This document shows positions 30,308-39,152 of a stretch of 64,000 nt of DNA, piece after piece. Origin of the DNA: Streptomyces sp. NRRL S-37 (GTDB lineage: Bacteria > Actinomycetota > Actinomycetes > Streptomycetales > Streptomycetaceae); the NCBI RefSeq assembly GCF_000721605.1, contig NZ_JOIZ01000026.1, positions 5,535 to 69,534 on the forward strand. Direction: 5' to 3'. Under the pieces are notes generated by a model. It ran no database searches. It was not told the DNA's origin and saw only the letters and a program-made list of their open reading frames with translations. The position numbers and the translations under genes were made by a program. Within the stretch, counting starts at the first letter, position 1. Every line of letters starts with the position of its first letter.

Positions 30308-31803
30308 GTGACGGCAACTCCTCGGCGGGGGCGGGTGCGTCGTCGCCGCCCGCGGGTCCGGCTGTGCCCACCCTCCCCCACTCTCGGCTTCGCTCGAACG
30401 GGGGGACCCCCATCGCCCCGCGGAACGACTGCCCTCAGCCTGGGCGGGTTGACGGCTCGCAGCCTGGGCGGGGCGACGGCTCGCAGCCTGGGCGGGTTGA
30501 CGGCTCGCAGTCTGAGCGGGGCGACGGCCTTCAGTCTGGGCGGGGCGGCGGTCTGCGGGACGGGCTTGGTTCGGGGCTTGGCGGGGTCTCCTTTCATGAG
30601 ATGTGGGCTCAGTTGCGGCCCATCGGGCGCCAGGCCGCTTCCGGCGGCTACCGGCGGTTCGCCTGGAGCGGGGCCGACGCCGAATGCCGGGATTGGTTCG
30701 AGGCGCAGGCGCGCAGCCGCGGGCTGGCCTACGAGACCGACCGGAACGGGAACCAATGGGCCTGGCTCGGGGATCCGGCCGACGGGGACGCCGTCGTCAC
30801 CGGGTCGCACCTGGACTCGGTGCCGGACGGCGGGGCCTTCGACGGGCCCCTCGGGGTCGTGTCCGCCTTCGCCGCGCTGGATGAGCTGCGGCGGCGGGGC
30901 GTGCGGTTCGGCAAGCCGCTCGGCATCGTCAACTTCGGGGACGAGGAGGGCGCCCGCTTCGGACTCGCCTGTGTCGGTTCCCGGCTCACCGCGGGCGCGC
31001 TCACCGTCGAGCAGGCCCACCGGCTCACCGACGCGGACGGCATCACCCTCCCGCAGGCCATGGAGGCCGCCGGACACGACCCCGGCACCATCGGCCCCGA
31101 CCCCGAACGGCTCGACCGCATCGGCGCCTTCGTCGAACTCCACGTCGAACAGGGCCGCGCCCTGGACCTGTCCGGCGACCGCGTCGGCATCGCGTCCGCC
31201 ATCTGGCCGCACGGCCGCTGGCGGTTCGACTTCCGGGGCGAGGCCAACCACGCCGGCACCACCCGCCTCGCCGACCGGCGCGACCCCATGCTGCCGTACG
31301 CCGAGACCGTCCTCGCCGCCCGCCGCGAGGCCGGACTCGCCGGTGCCGTCGCCACCTTCGGCAAGATCACCGTCGAGCCGAACGGCGTCAACGCCGTCCC
31401 CTCCCTGGTGCGCGGCTGGCTGGACTCCCGGGCCGCCGACCAGGAGAGCCTGGACACCGTGGTCGAGGCCGTACGGGAGGCCGCCCGCGTCCACGCGCGG
31501 GAGCACGGCGTCACCCTCGACGTCGAGCGCGAGTCCTTCACCCCCGTCGTCGAGTTCGACCACGCCCTGCGCGACGAACTCGCACGCATCCTCGGCAGCG
31601 ACACCGACCTCAAGGTGCCCGTCCTCGGCACCGGCGCCGGACACGATGCCGGAATCCTCTCCGGACGCGTCCCGACCGCCATGCTGTTCGTGCGCAACCC
31701 CACCGGCGTCTCGCACTCCCCGGCCGAGTACGCCACCGAGGACGACTGCGTGGCCGGGGTCCTCGCCCTCGCCGACGTACTGGAAGGACTGGCCCGCACG
31801 TGA
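30304..31803 (+). CDS. M20-family amidohydrolase (allantoate amidohydrolase-like); probable N-formylglutamate step
   Basis: A 499-residue zinc peptidase-fold amidohydrolase. Its catalytic part begins near residue 98 ([15 protein letters not shown]) and shows [64 protein letters not shown] and a late [11 protein letters not shown]: the allantoate amidohydrolase/N-carbamoyl-L-amino-acid hydrolase subfamily. Lying between hutU and hutF, it most likely hydrolyses N-formylglutamate, or replaces HutG. The start GTGA overlaps the hutU stop. The first 97 residues are low-complexity, encoded by a palindromic element and 24-base tandem repeats; translation may instead begin at ATG 30601, which has no clear ribosome site. 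Confidence 0.88.
   Translation: MSDGNSSAGAGASSPPAGPAVPTLPHSRLRSNGGTPIAPRNDCPQPGRVDGSQPGRGDGSQPGRVDGSQSERGDGLQSGRGGGLRDGLGSGLGGVSFHEMWAQLRPIGRQAASGGYRRFAWSGADAECRDWFEAQARSRGLAYETDRNGNQWAWLGDPADGDAVVTGSHLDSVPDGGAFDGPLGVVSAFAALDELRRRGVRFGKPLGIVNFGDEEGARFGLACVGSRLTAGALTVEQAHRLTDADGITLPQAMEAAGHDPGTIGPDPERLDRIGAFVELHVEQGRALDLSGDRVGIASAIWPHGRWRFDFRGEANHAGTTRLADRRDPMLPYAETVLAARREAGLAGAVATFGKITVEPNGVNAVPSLVRGWLDSRAADQESLDTVVEAVREAARVHAREHGVTLDVERESFTPVVEFDHALRDELARILGSDTDLKVPVLGTGAGHDAGILSGRVPTAMLFVRNPTGVSHSPAEYATEDDCVAGVLALADVLEGLART
30367..30417. repeat. Dispersed palindromic intergenic element inside the M20 reading frame
   Basis: CCCACCCTCCCCCACTCTCG followed by GCTTCGCTCGAACGGGGGGA and CCCCCATCGCC is, from memory, a very common Streptomyces intergenic sequence. 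It folds as a hairpin (CTCTCGGCTTCGCTCGA core; CCCCC with GGGGGG). Here it lies 60 bases past the hutU stop, inside the 5' part of the M20 open frame. Confidence 0.65.
30439..30558. repeat. Five 24-bp tandem repeats in the 5' part of the M20 gene
   Basis: The unit CCTGGGCGGGTTGACGGCTC-GCAG occurs at 30439 and 30487, alternating with a version having GGCG for GTTG at 30463; two more diverged units follow to 30558. Being a multiple of three, the array keeps frame and would encode 8-residue repeats such as GRVDGSQP. Confidence 0.85.
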
Positions 31804-33143
31804 CTGCCACCCCGCGGACGTACTGGCTGGAGCACGCCTGGCTCGGCACCCACGTCGAGCCGGGCGTGGCCGTAGAGGTCCGGGACGGCCGCATCACCGC
31901 CGTCCGCCCGGACACCCCCGCCCCGCCGCCCGGCGCCGAGATCCTGCGCGGACTGACCCTCCCCGGACTGGCCAACGCCCACAGCCACGCCTTCCACCGC
32001 GCCCTGCGCTCCACCGTCCAGGTGGGGTCCGGGACCTTCTGGACCTGGCGCGAGGTCATGTACGCCACGGCCGGCCGGCTCACCCCGGACACGTACCACG
32101 CCCTCGCCCGCGCGACCTACGCCGAGATGGCGCTGGCCGGCATCACCACCGTCGGCGAGTTCCACTACGTCCACCACGCCCCCGGCGGCACGCCCTACGC
32201 CGACCCCAACGCCATGGGCGAGGCGCTCATCGAGGCCGCCGACGAAGCCGGGATCCGCATCACCCTCCTCGACACCGCCTATCTCTCCTCCGGCTTCGGA
32301 CAGCCGCCCACCACCCACCAGCTCCGCTTCTCCGACGGCGACGTGGACACCTGGGCCACACGCTGTTCAGTTCTCAAGGAACGGGATCACGCACGGATCG
32401 GGGCGGCCGTCCACTCCGTACGGGCCGTACCGGCGGAGCAGCTGGCGACCGTGGCGCGGTGGGCCGAGGAGCGGCGGGCCCCGCTCCATGTGCACCTGTC
32501 CGAGCAGACCGCCGAGAACGACGCCTGCCGGGAGGCCCACGGCTGCACCCCGACGCAGCTCCTGGCCCTGCACGGCGTCCTCGGACCGCGCACCACCGGT
32601 GTCCACAACACCCACCTCACCGCCGAGGACATCGCCCTCATCGGCGGCAGCGGCACCGGCACCTGCGTGTGCCCGACCACCGAACGCGACCTCGCCGACG
32701 GCATCGGACCCGCCGCCGCCCTGCAGAACGAGGGCTCCCCGCTCTGTCTCGGCTCCGACAGCCACGCCGTGATCGACCTGCTCGAAGAGGCCCGCGCGAT
32801 GGAGCTCGACGAGCGGCTGCGCACCCGCACCCGCGGCCACTGGACGGCCGCCGCGCTGCTGCGGGCCGCCACCGCCGACGGACACGCGGCCCTCGGCTGG
32901 GACGACACCGGCCGCATCGAGGCCGGTGCGCGCGCCGACCTCGTCACGATCGCCCTCGACTCGGTCAGAACAGCGGGGCCACCGCCCGGACTCGGCGCCG
33001 AGACGGCCGTATTCGCCGCGACGGCCGCGGACGTACGGCACACGGTCGTCGCGGGCCGGCACGTCGTACGCGACGGGGCGCACACGCTCGTCCCCGATGT
33101 GCCCGGAGCCCTCGCGCGGGCCGTCGAAGCACTGCGCGCCTGA
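31800..33143 (+). CDS. hutF: Formimidoylglutamate deiminase
   Basis: Converts N-formimidoyl-L-glutamate to N-formyl-L-glutamate and ammonia, the branch of histidine degradation that ends in formate. The 447-residue amidohydrolase-fold protein shows the zinc HxH motif in [68 protein letters not shown] and [21 protein letters not shown], all characteristic of HutF. Its GTG overlaps the M20 stop (GTGA), implying translational coupling. Confidence 0.95.
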   Translation: MTATPRTYWLEHAWLGTHVEPGVAVEVRDGRITAVRPDTPAPPPGAEILRGLTLPGLANAHSHAFHRALRSTVQVGSGTFWTWREVMYATAGRLTPDTYHALARATYAEMALAGITTVGEFHYVHHAPGGTPYADPNAMGEALIEAADEAGIRITLLDTAYLSSGFGQPPTTHQLRFSDGDVDTWATRCSVLKERDHARIGAAVHSVRAVPAEQLATVARWAEERRAPLHVHLSEQTAENDACREAHGCTPTQLLALHGVLGPRTTGVHNTHLTAEDIALIGGSGTGTCVCPTTERDLADGIGPAAALQNEGSPLCLGSDSHAVIDLLEEARAMELDERLRTRTRGHWTAAALLRAATADGHAALGWDDTGRIEAGARADLVTIALDSVRTAGPPPGLGAETAVFAATAADVRHTVVAGRHVVRDGAHTLVPDVPGALARAVEALRA

Positions 33144-33166
33144 CGACCACCCACGAGGACGCCATC

Positions 33167-34339
33167 ATGAGCAGCACCGTCATCAGCGACATCGCCACGC
33201 TGGTCACCAACGACCCCTCCCTCGGTGACAGTTCCCCTCTCGGTCTGATCCGGGACGCGGCCGTCGTCATCGAGGGCGACCGCGTCGTGTGGACCGGTGA
33301 ATCAAGCAAAGCACCCGCCACTGACAACCGGGTCGACGCCGGAGGCCGGGCGGTCCTGCCGGGCTTCGTCGACTCCCACTCCCACCTGGTCTTCGCCGGC
33401 GACCGCACCGAGGAGTTCAACGCCCGCATGTCGGGCCGCGCCTACAGCGCCGGCGGCATCCGTACGACCGTCGCCGCCACCCGGACCGCCGGCGACGCGG
33501 AACTGGAGGCGAACCTCACCCGTCTCCTCGGCGAGGCGCTCCGCCAGGGCACCACGACCTTCGAGACCAAGTCCGGCTACGGCCTGACCGTCGAGGACGA
33601 GGCCCGCGCCCTGCGCCTGGCCGCCCGCCACACCGACGAGGTCACCTACCTCGGTGCCCACGTCGTCGCGCCCGAGTACGCCGAGGACCCGGCCGGTTAC
33701 GTCGCCCTGGTCACCGGCGAGATGCTGGACGCCTGCGCGCCGTACGCCCGCTGGATCGACGTCTTCTGCGAGAAGGGCGCCTTCGACGGCGACCAGGCCC
33801 GCGCGATCCTCACCGCCGGAAAGGCGAAGGGCCTGCACCCGCGCGTCCACGCCAACCAGTTGTCGTACGGCCCCGGCGTCCGGCTCGCCGTCGAGCTCGA
33901 CGCGGCCAGCGCCGACCACTGCACCCACCTCACCGACGCCGACGTGGACGCCCTCGCGAACAGCCACACCGTCGCCACCCTGCTCCCCGGCGCCGAGTTC
34001 TCCACCCGCGCCGCGTGGCCGGACGCCCGGCGGCTCCTCGACGCCGGGGCCACGGTCGCGCTGTCCACCGACTGCAACCCCGGCTCGTCCTTCACGTCCT
34101 CCGTCCCCTTCTGCGTCGCGCTCGCGGTGCGGGACATGGGGATGACGCCGGACGAGGCCGTCTGGTCGGCCACGGCGGGCGGCGCGGCGGCCCTGCGCCG
34201 CACCGACATCGGCCGGCTGACCCCGGGCGCGTACGCCGACCTCACCCTTCTCGACGCCCCGAGCCACGTCCACCTCGCCTACCGGCCCGGTGTGCCGCTG
34301 GTCGCGGGCGTGTGGCGACGGGGCGTGCGCGAGGTGTGA
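33167..34339 (+). CDS. hutI: Imidazolonepropionase
   Basis: Opens the ring of 4-imidazolone-5-propionate to give N-formimidoyl-L-glutamate. The 390-residue amidohydrolase carries the metal motif [49 protein letters not shown] and [11 protein letters not shown] with the catalytic-site Asp. ATG 33167 follows GAGGA at 7 bases; the same frame is open far upstream but only as antisense-like sequence. It is the last gene of the hut run. The histidase gene (hutH) is not in the window. Confidence 0.96.
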   Translation: MSSTVISDIATLVTNDPSLGDSSPLGLIRDAAVVIEGDRVVWTGESSKAPATDNRVDAGGRAVLPGFVDSHSHLVFAGDRTEEFNARMSGRAYSAGGIRTTVAATRTAGDAELEANLTRLLGEALRQGTTTFETKSGYGLTVEDEARALRLAARHTDEVTYLGAHVVAPEYAEDPAGYVALVTGEMLDACAPYARWIDVFCEKGAFDGDQARAILTAGKAKGLHPRVHANQLSYGPGVRLAVELDAASADHCTHLTDADVDALANSHTVATLLPGAEFSTRAAWPDARRLLDAGATVALSTDCNPGSSFTSSVPFCVALAVRDMGMTPDEAVWSATAGGAAALRRTDIGRLTPGAYADLTLLDAPSHVHLAYRPGVPLVAGVWRRGVREV

Positions 34340-34396
34340 GCGGCGCGAGGCGCCCCGGGACATCCCGAAGGGGCAGTCCGGCTCCGGGACATCCCG

Positions 34397-34428
34397 AAGG
34401 GGGCGGCCCGGTCCCGGACCGCCCCCTT
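34397..34428. terminator. Bidirectional terminator after hutI
   Basis: AAGGGGGCGG and CCGCCCCCTT pair around a 12-base loop between the convergent hutI and sigma genes. Just before it, the 18-base word CCGGGACATCCCGAAGGG occurs twice (from about 34355 and 34384), the second copy entering the stem. Confidence 0.75.
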
Positions 34429-34453
34429 GAGGACAGGCGTCACCCGGTGAGGA

Positions 34454-35368
34454 TCACTCCTCGACCGTGAGCCCCTTGCGCAGCTTCACCAGCGTCCGCG
34501 ACAGCAGGCGGGAGACGTGCATCTGGGAGATGCCCAGTTCCTCGCCGATCTCCGACTGGGTCATGCCCGCGACGAAGCGCAGCGAGAGGATCTTCCGGTC
34601 CCGCTGCGGCAGTTCGGCGATCAGGGGCTTCAACGACTCGATGTACTCGATGCCTTCGAGTCCGTGGTCCTCGTACCCGATCCGGTCCGCCAGGGCGCCC
34701 TCGGTGTCGTCCTCCTCCGGCTGGGCGTCCAGCGAGGAGGCGGTGTAGGCGTTCGACGCCGCCATGCCCTCGATCACCTCGTCGTTGGTGATGCCCAGAC
34801 GCCCGGCCAGCTCGGCCACCGTCGGCGCCCGGTCCAGCTGCTGGGCCAGCTCGTCACCGGCCTTGGCCAGGTCGAGCCGGAGCTCCTGCAGCCGGCGCGG
34901 CACGCGCACGGACCACGAGGTGTCGCGGAAGAAGCGCTTGATCTCGCCGATGATGGTGGGCATCGCGAAGGTGGGGAACTCCACGCCGCGCGACATCTCG
35001 AAGCGGTCGATCGCCTTGATCAGGCCGATGGTGCCGACCTGGATGATGTCCTCCATCGGTTCGCTGCGCGAACGGAAACGGGAGGCGGCGAACTTGACCA
35101 GGGCGAGGTTCAGCTCCACGAGCGTGTTGCGTACGTACGAATACTCGTGGGTGCCTTCCTCCAGCGACTCGAGGCGCTCGAAGAGGGTCTTGGAGAGGGC
35201 TCGGGCGTCGACCGGTCCCACCTCGTCGTACGGGGGGATCTCCGGGAGCCCGGCGAGCAGGTCGTCCGGGACGACGACCAGGTCGTCCTGTTCGATGGGA
35301 TTCAGATGTTCCGGAGGGAGTGTCGACGTCGCTTCAGGGGTACGCGATGCGTCGAGCCGGGGTGACAT
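34454..35368 (-). CDS. sigI: RNA polymerase sigma factor, SigB/SigF family
   Basis: A 304-residue group 3 sigma factor. Region 2 contains LVKFAASRFRSRSEPMEDIIQVGTIGLIKAIDRFE and FPTFAMPTIIGEIKRFFRD; region 3 follows (SVRVPRRLQELRLDLAKAGDEL); region 4 ends with GMTQSEIGEELGISQMHVSRLLSR. Such factors govern stress and development and are held by RsbW-like anti-sigma factors. The third ATG (35368) is chosen because GGAGG lies 6 bases before it. By position after hutI it corresponds, from memory, to S. coelicolor sigI. An anti-anti-sigma/anti-sigma pair diverges from it. Confidence 0.9.
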   Translation of the reverse strand: MSPRLDASRTPEATSTLPPEHLNPIEQDDLVVVPDDLLAGLPEIPPYDEVGPVDARALSKTLFERLESLEEGTHEYSYVRNTLVELNLALVKFAASRFRSRSEPMEDIIQVGTIGLIKAIDRFEMSRGVEFPTFAMPTIIGEIKRFFRDTSWSVRVPRRLQELRLDLAKAGDELAQQLDRAPTVAELAGRLGITNDEVIEGMAASNAYTASSLDAQPEEDDTEGALADRIGYEDHGLEGIEYIESLKPLIAELPQRDRKILSLRFVAGMTQSEIGEELGISQMHVSRLLSRTLVKLRKGLTVEE

Positions 35369-35637
35369 GATGTCCTCCATCGTTCTCGGCATATGGCTGC
35401 CGAAGCCGATACGTGCACTGCGGTGTGCGGCGCCTCCAAAGCCGGCCGTGTCGGTTACGTGTTCTTGCCTGGGTGCGTGTTCCTACTAGCCCTACCCGCT
35501 TTCCCGAGCCAACCGCAAGTGCGTTACGTTCGTATATGTCCGTTTGTGTGTGATTGTTCGGCTGTCGAAGCGTGGCCATAGGGCGTAATGTTCGAGGACG
35601 TCAGCAGGCAGCCACGAGGTCGGGAGAGAGAGACGGC

Positions 35638-36015
35638 ATGGACCGCGGGACGGTCGGCAGCGCACAGTCTGGCCGGCTTCTGGTCGAGGTGCGAGAAGAG
35701 GGCCCCAGTGCCGTCGTGACTCCGGCGGGTGAGTTGGATCACCACACCGCCGATCTGTTGCGTGAGCCACTGGAGGACTGCCTCGCCAAGGGATTCAAGC
35801 GGCTTGTCATCGACTGCTCCCGGCTGGAGTTCTGTGACTCCACGGGGCTGAACGTGCTGCTCGGTGCCCGGCTGAAGGCCGAGGCGGCAGGGGGCGGGGT
35901 CCATCTCGTGGGGATGCAGCCCGTCGTCGCGCGGGTGTTCGAGATCACGGGGGCGGACGCGGTGTTCACCGTCCACGACACTCTCGAGGCGGCGCTGGCC
36001 GACGATTCGGCGTGA
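35638..36015 (+). CDS. STAS-domain anti-sigma factor antagonist
   Basis: A 125-residue SpoIIAA/RsbV-like protein. The STAS fold spans about 15-115 with VTPAGELDHHTADLLREPLEDCL, LVIDCSRLEFCDSTGLNVLL (the Ser in CDSTG is the residue phosphorylated by anti-sigma kinases) and VFEITGADAVFTVHDTLEAAL. ATG 35638 follows GGGAGAGAGA. Unphosphorylated antagonist would bind the downstream anti-sigma factor and free the divergent sigma factor. Confidence 0.92.
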   Translation: MDRGTVGSAQSGRLLVEVREEGPSAVVTPAGELDHHTADLLREPLEDCLAKGFKRLVIDCSRLEFCDSTGLNVLLGARLKAEAAGGGVHLVGMQPVVARVFEITGADAVFTVHDTLEAALADDSA

Positions 36016-36257
36016 CCCGCGCGGGCACGCCCGGCGGGGCGCTCCCGTCACTCCCGTCGTCGGAGAGTCCCTTCCGCCGCGCCTTTTCGTGCGAATACGG
36101 GGGTGTCCCCTCGGTCCGCCCGGGCAGGAGACACCCTGAACGCGCCGGACACGGTGGTCGCGAGGGCGCCGGGAACCGGACGCGCCGTATGCGCGTGACC
36201 GATCGAGTACGGAAACTTGTGAATCGTGAACTGGTGACACGGTGAGGTGAAGCGCTG

Positions 36258-36821
36258 ATGAGCACCACCCGGCCCTGCTCGCCGGGCGACCGCGGTCCGG
36301 AGCCCAGTGGCGCTTCCGGGCCGCCCGTGGGCGGCGCGCCGACGAGGAGCGCGCCCGACGGGGGCGTCGCCGTGCCCACCGTGCCGCCGGAGTCCTCCGA
36401 GCCGTCGGACGGCGGTCAGGTCCGCCGGCTGAGCTTCGACGACCAGAGCGGCGTCGTACCGCTCGCCCGTGACTTCACCCGCCAGGCGTTGTACGCGTGG
36501 GGCTGGCTGCCCGCGGCCACCGCCGACCGGCGGGCCGCCGCCGAGGACGTCCTGCTCGTCGTCTCCGAGCTGGTCACCAACGCCTGCCTGCACGCCGAGG
36601 GGCCGGACCATCTGGCCATCACCTGCGACAGGAAGGTGATCCGGATCGAGGTCACCGACCGGGGTGCGGGGCAGCCGGCCCCGCGCACCCCGCACCGGGC
36701 GGGGCGGCCGGGTGGCCACGGCATGTTCATCGTGCAGCGGCTCTGTCTGGACTGGGGGGTCGTACGGGCCCCGGAGGTCGCGGGCAAGACGGTCTGGGCG
36801 GAACTCGGGGCACCCGCGTAG
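36258..36821 (+). CDS. Anti-sigma regulatory factor, HATPase/serine kinase (RsbW-like)
   Basis: A 187-residue protein with a Pro/Ser-rich N-terminal tail (about 55 residues) and a GHKL ATPase domain: N box VVSELVTNACLHAEG, G1 box VTDRGAGQPAP, and G2 box GRPGGHGMFIVQRL. This is the RsbW/SpoIIAB-type kinase that binds a sigma factor and phosphorylates its STAS antagonist. It lies 242 bases after the STAS gene in the same direction and opposite to the sigma gene, so the three probably form one partner-switching module. Confidence 0.9.
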   Translation: MSTTRPCSPGDRGPEPSGASGPPVGGAPTRSAPDGGVAVPTVPPESSEPSDGGQVRRLSFDDQSGVVPLARDFTRQALYAWGWLPAATADRRAAAEDVLLVVSELVTNACLHAEGPDHLAITCDRKVIRIEVTDRGAGQPAPRTPHRAGRPGGHGMFIVQRLCLDWGVVRAPEVAGKTVWAELGAPA

Positions 36822-36887
36822 CTCCGGCCCGCGGTCGCGGCCGGAGCCCGGCACCGGTCCGCGCCGGTTCCGGCCTGAGGGTTTCCT

Positions 36888-37048
36888 CGCCCCCGCCGCC
36901 CCTTCCCATTCCCGTCCCCGGGGGCGCTGCCCCCAGACCCCTGCTCCTCAAACGCCGGAGGGGCTAAATCTCAGCCCCTCTGGGGGAGTTTGAGGAGCGG
37001 GGTCCGGGGCGGAGCCCCAGGTAGGGACGGGAAGGGGCGGCGGGGGCG
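36888..37048. repeat. Long imperfect inverted repeat, about 75-base arms
   Basis: The arm beginning CGCCCCCGCCGCCCCTTCCC pairs with the end GGGAAGGGGCGGCGGGGGCG; inside, GCTCCTCAAAC pairs with GTTTGAGGAGC and GGAGGGGCT with AGCCCCTCT, closing on a loop of about seven bases (AAATCTC). The outer ends are the same family as the elements at 355-446 and 52884-53031. Transcribed, it would form one very long hairpin. It occupies the gap 36822-37140 along with a second terminator. Confidence 0.85.
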
Positions 37049-37086
37049 AAAAAAGCAAAGGATCGCACCCCCACCCCCTTGAACGC

Positions 37087-37125
37087 CCGAAGGGCCCCGC
37101 ATCCGATGGATGCGGGGCCCTTCGG
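37087..37125. terminator. Terminator of the POT transporter gene
   Basis: Perfect 18-base arms (37087-37104 and 37108-37125, CCGAAGGGGCCCC-type) around a 3-base loop, immediately after the stop of the leftward transporter gene. Confidence 0.85.
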
Positions 37126-37140
37126 CGAGCCGGGAAAGGC

Positions 37141-38637
37141 TCAGCGCACGTCGCCCATGAGGGCCTTGACCTTGCCGCGGTACATCCACACCGCGACACC
37201 GGCGACCACCGCGAGGCTCGCCTCCATCGCGACGATGCCCGTCTTGTTCAGGTCGACACCGGCGAGGGAGAGCAGACCGGTCGTGGCGTCACCGGCGGTG
37301 ACGGCCAGGAACCAGACGCCCATCATCTGCGAGGCGTACTTCACCGGAGCCATCTTCGTCGTCACCGACAGGCCGACCGGGGAGAGCAGCAGCTCGCCGC
37401 AGGTCTGGACGAAGTAGATCGCCACCAGCCACATGGCCGCCGCCTTGTGGCCGCCCTCCGCGATGCCCAGCGGGGCCAGGAAGAGGAAGAAGGACGCACC
37501 GACCAGGACCAGACCGAAGGAGAACTTGACGATCGTGCTCGGCTCCTTGCCGCGGCGGGCGAGCGCCAGCCACAGCGTGGCGAAGACCGGGGCCAGGGCC
37601 ATGATGATGACCGGGTTGACCGACTGGTACCAGGAGACCGGGAAGTCCCAGCCGAGGACGCTGTTCTCGGCCGAGGAGTCGGCGAAGAGCGACAGCGTCG
37701 AGCCGCCCTGGTCGTAGATCATCCAGAAGACGGCGGCGGCGACGAAGAACCAGATGTACGCCGACATCTTGGACTGCTCGGCGCGGTCCAGGGACTTGTC
37801 ACGCTTGATGCGGGTCAGCACCAGCACCGGGATGATCACGCCGAGCAGGGTCAGCGGGACCAGGATCCAGTTCAGGGTGTAGGCGCCGGAGAAGCCGACG
37901 ATCGCGTAGAAGACGACGGCGAGCGCGGCCCAGAACGCGGCCTTGCGCAGCGTGGAGGTCTTCTCTTCCGCCGACAGCGGCTTCGGGACCACGCTGGAGT
38001 GGGGGGCCAGGTGGCGGCTGCCGAGCAGGAACTGGACCACGCCCAGGCCCATGCCCAGCGCGGCGAGCGCGAAGCCCAGGTGCCAGTTGACGCTCTCACC
38101 GATGGTGCCGATGACCAGCGGCGCGGCGAAGGCACCCAGGTTGATGCCCATGTAGAAGACGGTGAAGCCACCGTCCCGGCGCGGGTCGTCCGGACCCTGG
38201 TAGAGCTGGCCGACCATCGTGGAGATGTTGGCCTTCAGCAGACCGGAACCGATGGCGACCAGGCCGAGCCCCGCGTAGAAGGTGCCGGAGGAGGGCAGGG
38301 CCAGCGTCAGGTGGCCCAGCATGATGATTCCGCCGGCGACGGCGACGGTCTTGCGGGGTCCCCAGACACGGTCGCCGAACCAGCCGCCCGGCATCGTGAG
38401 CAGGTACACCAGCGAGAGGTACACCGAGTAGATCGCGGTCGCGGTGCCGGCACTGAGGCCGAGGCCGCCCGGCGCGACCAGGTACAGCGGGAGCAGAGCC
38501 CTCATGCCGTAGTAGGAGAAACGCTCCCACATCTCGGTCATGAAAAGAGTGGCCAGTCCGCGGGGGTGGCCGAAGAAGGTCTTCTCGGATCCGGGGGTGC
38601 CCGGAGTGACCGAGTCCTTCGTCAGGCTGGACGCCAT
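37141..38637 (-). CDS. POT/PTR family proton-dependent oligopeptide transporter
   Basis: A 498-residue membrane protein with about 12-14 segments. The family signature FFGHPRGLATLFMTEMWERFSYYGMRALLPLYL includes ExxERFxYY near residue 40; FTVFYMGINLGAFAAPLV is the PTR2 signature 2; GDRVWGPRKTVAVAGG follows the second segment. Imports di- and tripeptides with protons. ATG 38637 has AAGGA 7 bases upstream; longer in-frame extension has poor composition. Monocistronic. Confidence 0.93.
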   Translation of the reverse strand: MASSLTKDSVTPGTPGSEKTFFGHPRGLATLFMTEMWERFSYYGMRALLPLYLVAPGGLGLSAGTATAIYSVYLSLVYLLTMPGGWFGDRVWGPRKTVAVAGGIIMLGHLTLALPSSGTFYAGLGLVAIGSGLLKANISTMVGQLYQGPDDPRRDGGFTVFYMGINLGAFAAPLVIGTIGESVNWHLGFALAALGMGLGVVQFLLGSRHLAPHSSVVPKPLSAEEKTSTLRKAAFWAALAVVFYAIVGFSGAYTLNWILVPLTLLGVIIPVLVLTRIKRDKSLDRAEQSKMSAYIWFFVAAAVFWMIYDQGGSTLSLFADSSAENSVLGWDFPVSWYQSVNPVIIMALAPVFATLWLALARRGKEPSTIVKFSFGLVLVGASFFLFLAPLGIAEGGHKAAAMWLVAIYFVQTCGELLLSPVGLSVTTKMAPVKYASQMMGVWFLAVTAGDATTGLLSLAGVDLNKTGIVAMEASLAVVAGVAVWMYRGKVKALMGDVR

Positions 38638-39152
38638 GGTCGATCCTTGCTGGTCGGGACGCGTCGCGCGAGCGTGTACGCGCCCGGTGGGGGGCGGCCG
38701 GCACCAGCGGGGCCTGACCGTCCACCCCACGCCCGGGGGAGGGCCGCTCCGGGTCGCGGAACGGCGGACGGCGACCACCGGGATCCACGCCCCGCCGTGC
38801 GTCTGCGCGCGACGGGGCCCGGCCACAGGTCATTCCTTCCGGGGCCGGCGCACAGGCCGGCCCGCACACAAAAGAGACCCTCGGCGTCAACTGCGCCAAA
38901 GGTCCCCGTGGTGCAACAGGCGTTGATTCACCATACGGCAGGACAGTGCCGGATATGGAAGGACTTGAGACGAGGATCACAGGTTTCACCGGAACCGCGA
39001 TCACTCATTCGAAGGTCTGCCCTAGGTTCGCACCCCACAGCCGCAGGTGCGAACCGGAGCCGCCTCAGGTGAGAAACGGGTATGCCGGAGGTAAGAGTCA
39101 ACGCTCGCGATCACACCCCGGGCCCCGTGACGGCGGGACTACCATCACTGGC
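38638..39152. other. Gene-free gap between the transporter and the response regulator
   Basis: A 515-base interval. It contains AT-richer sequence (CAACAGGCGTTGATTCACC, 38918-38936) probably serving the leftward transporter promoter, and the inverted repeat at 39026-39056 near the rightward regulator. I see no gene. Confidence 0.6.
39026..39056. promoter_or_regulatory. Inverted repeat GGTTCGCACC-N11-GGTGCGAACC
   Basis: Perfect 10-base arms around 11 bases, about 95 bases upstream of the response-regulator ATG. It could be an operator for the two-component system itself or a leader hairpin. No terminator role is expected, as no gene reads into it from the left. Confidence 0.5.

Noticed and set aside
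30308..33166. Continuous upstream extension of the hutI frame through the M20 and hutF genes
   Set aside because: It overlaps two strongly supported enzymes in another frame and is Pro/Ser/Thr/Arg-rich; the HutI family N-terminus begins at 33167.
34355..34402. Repeated CCGGGACATCCCGAAGGG as an attachment site
   Set aside because: The second copy enters a terminator stem and no integrase or tRNA gene is near; it looks like duplication of a terminator part.
35480..35520. SigB-type promoter for the sigma gene (GGTTGG and GGGTAG on the leftward strand)
   Set aside because: The spacer is only about 11 bases, shorter than the 14-16 expected, so autoregulation is not supported.
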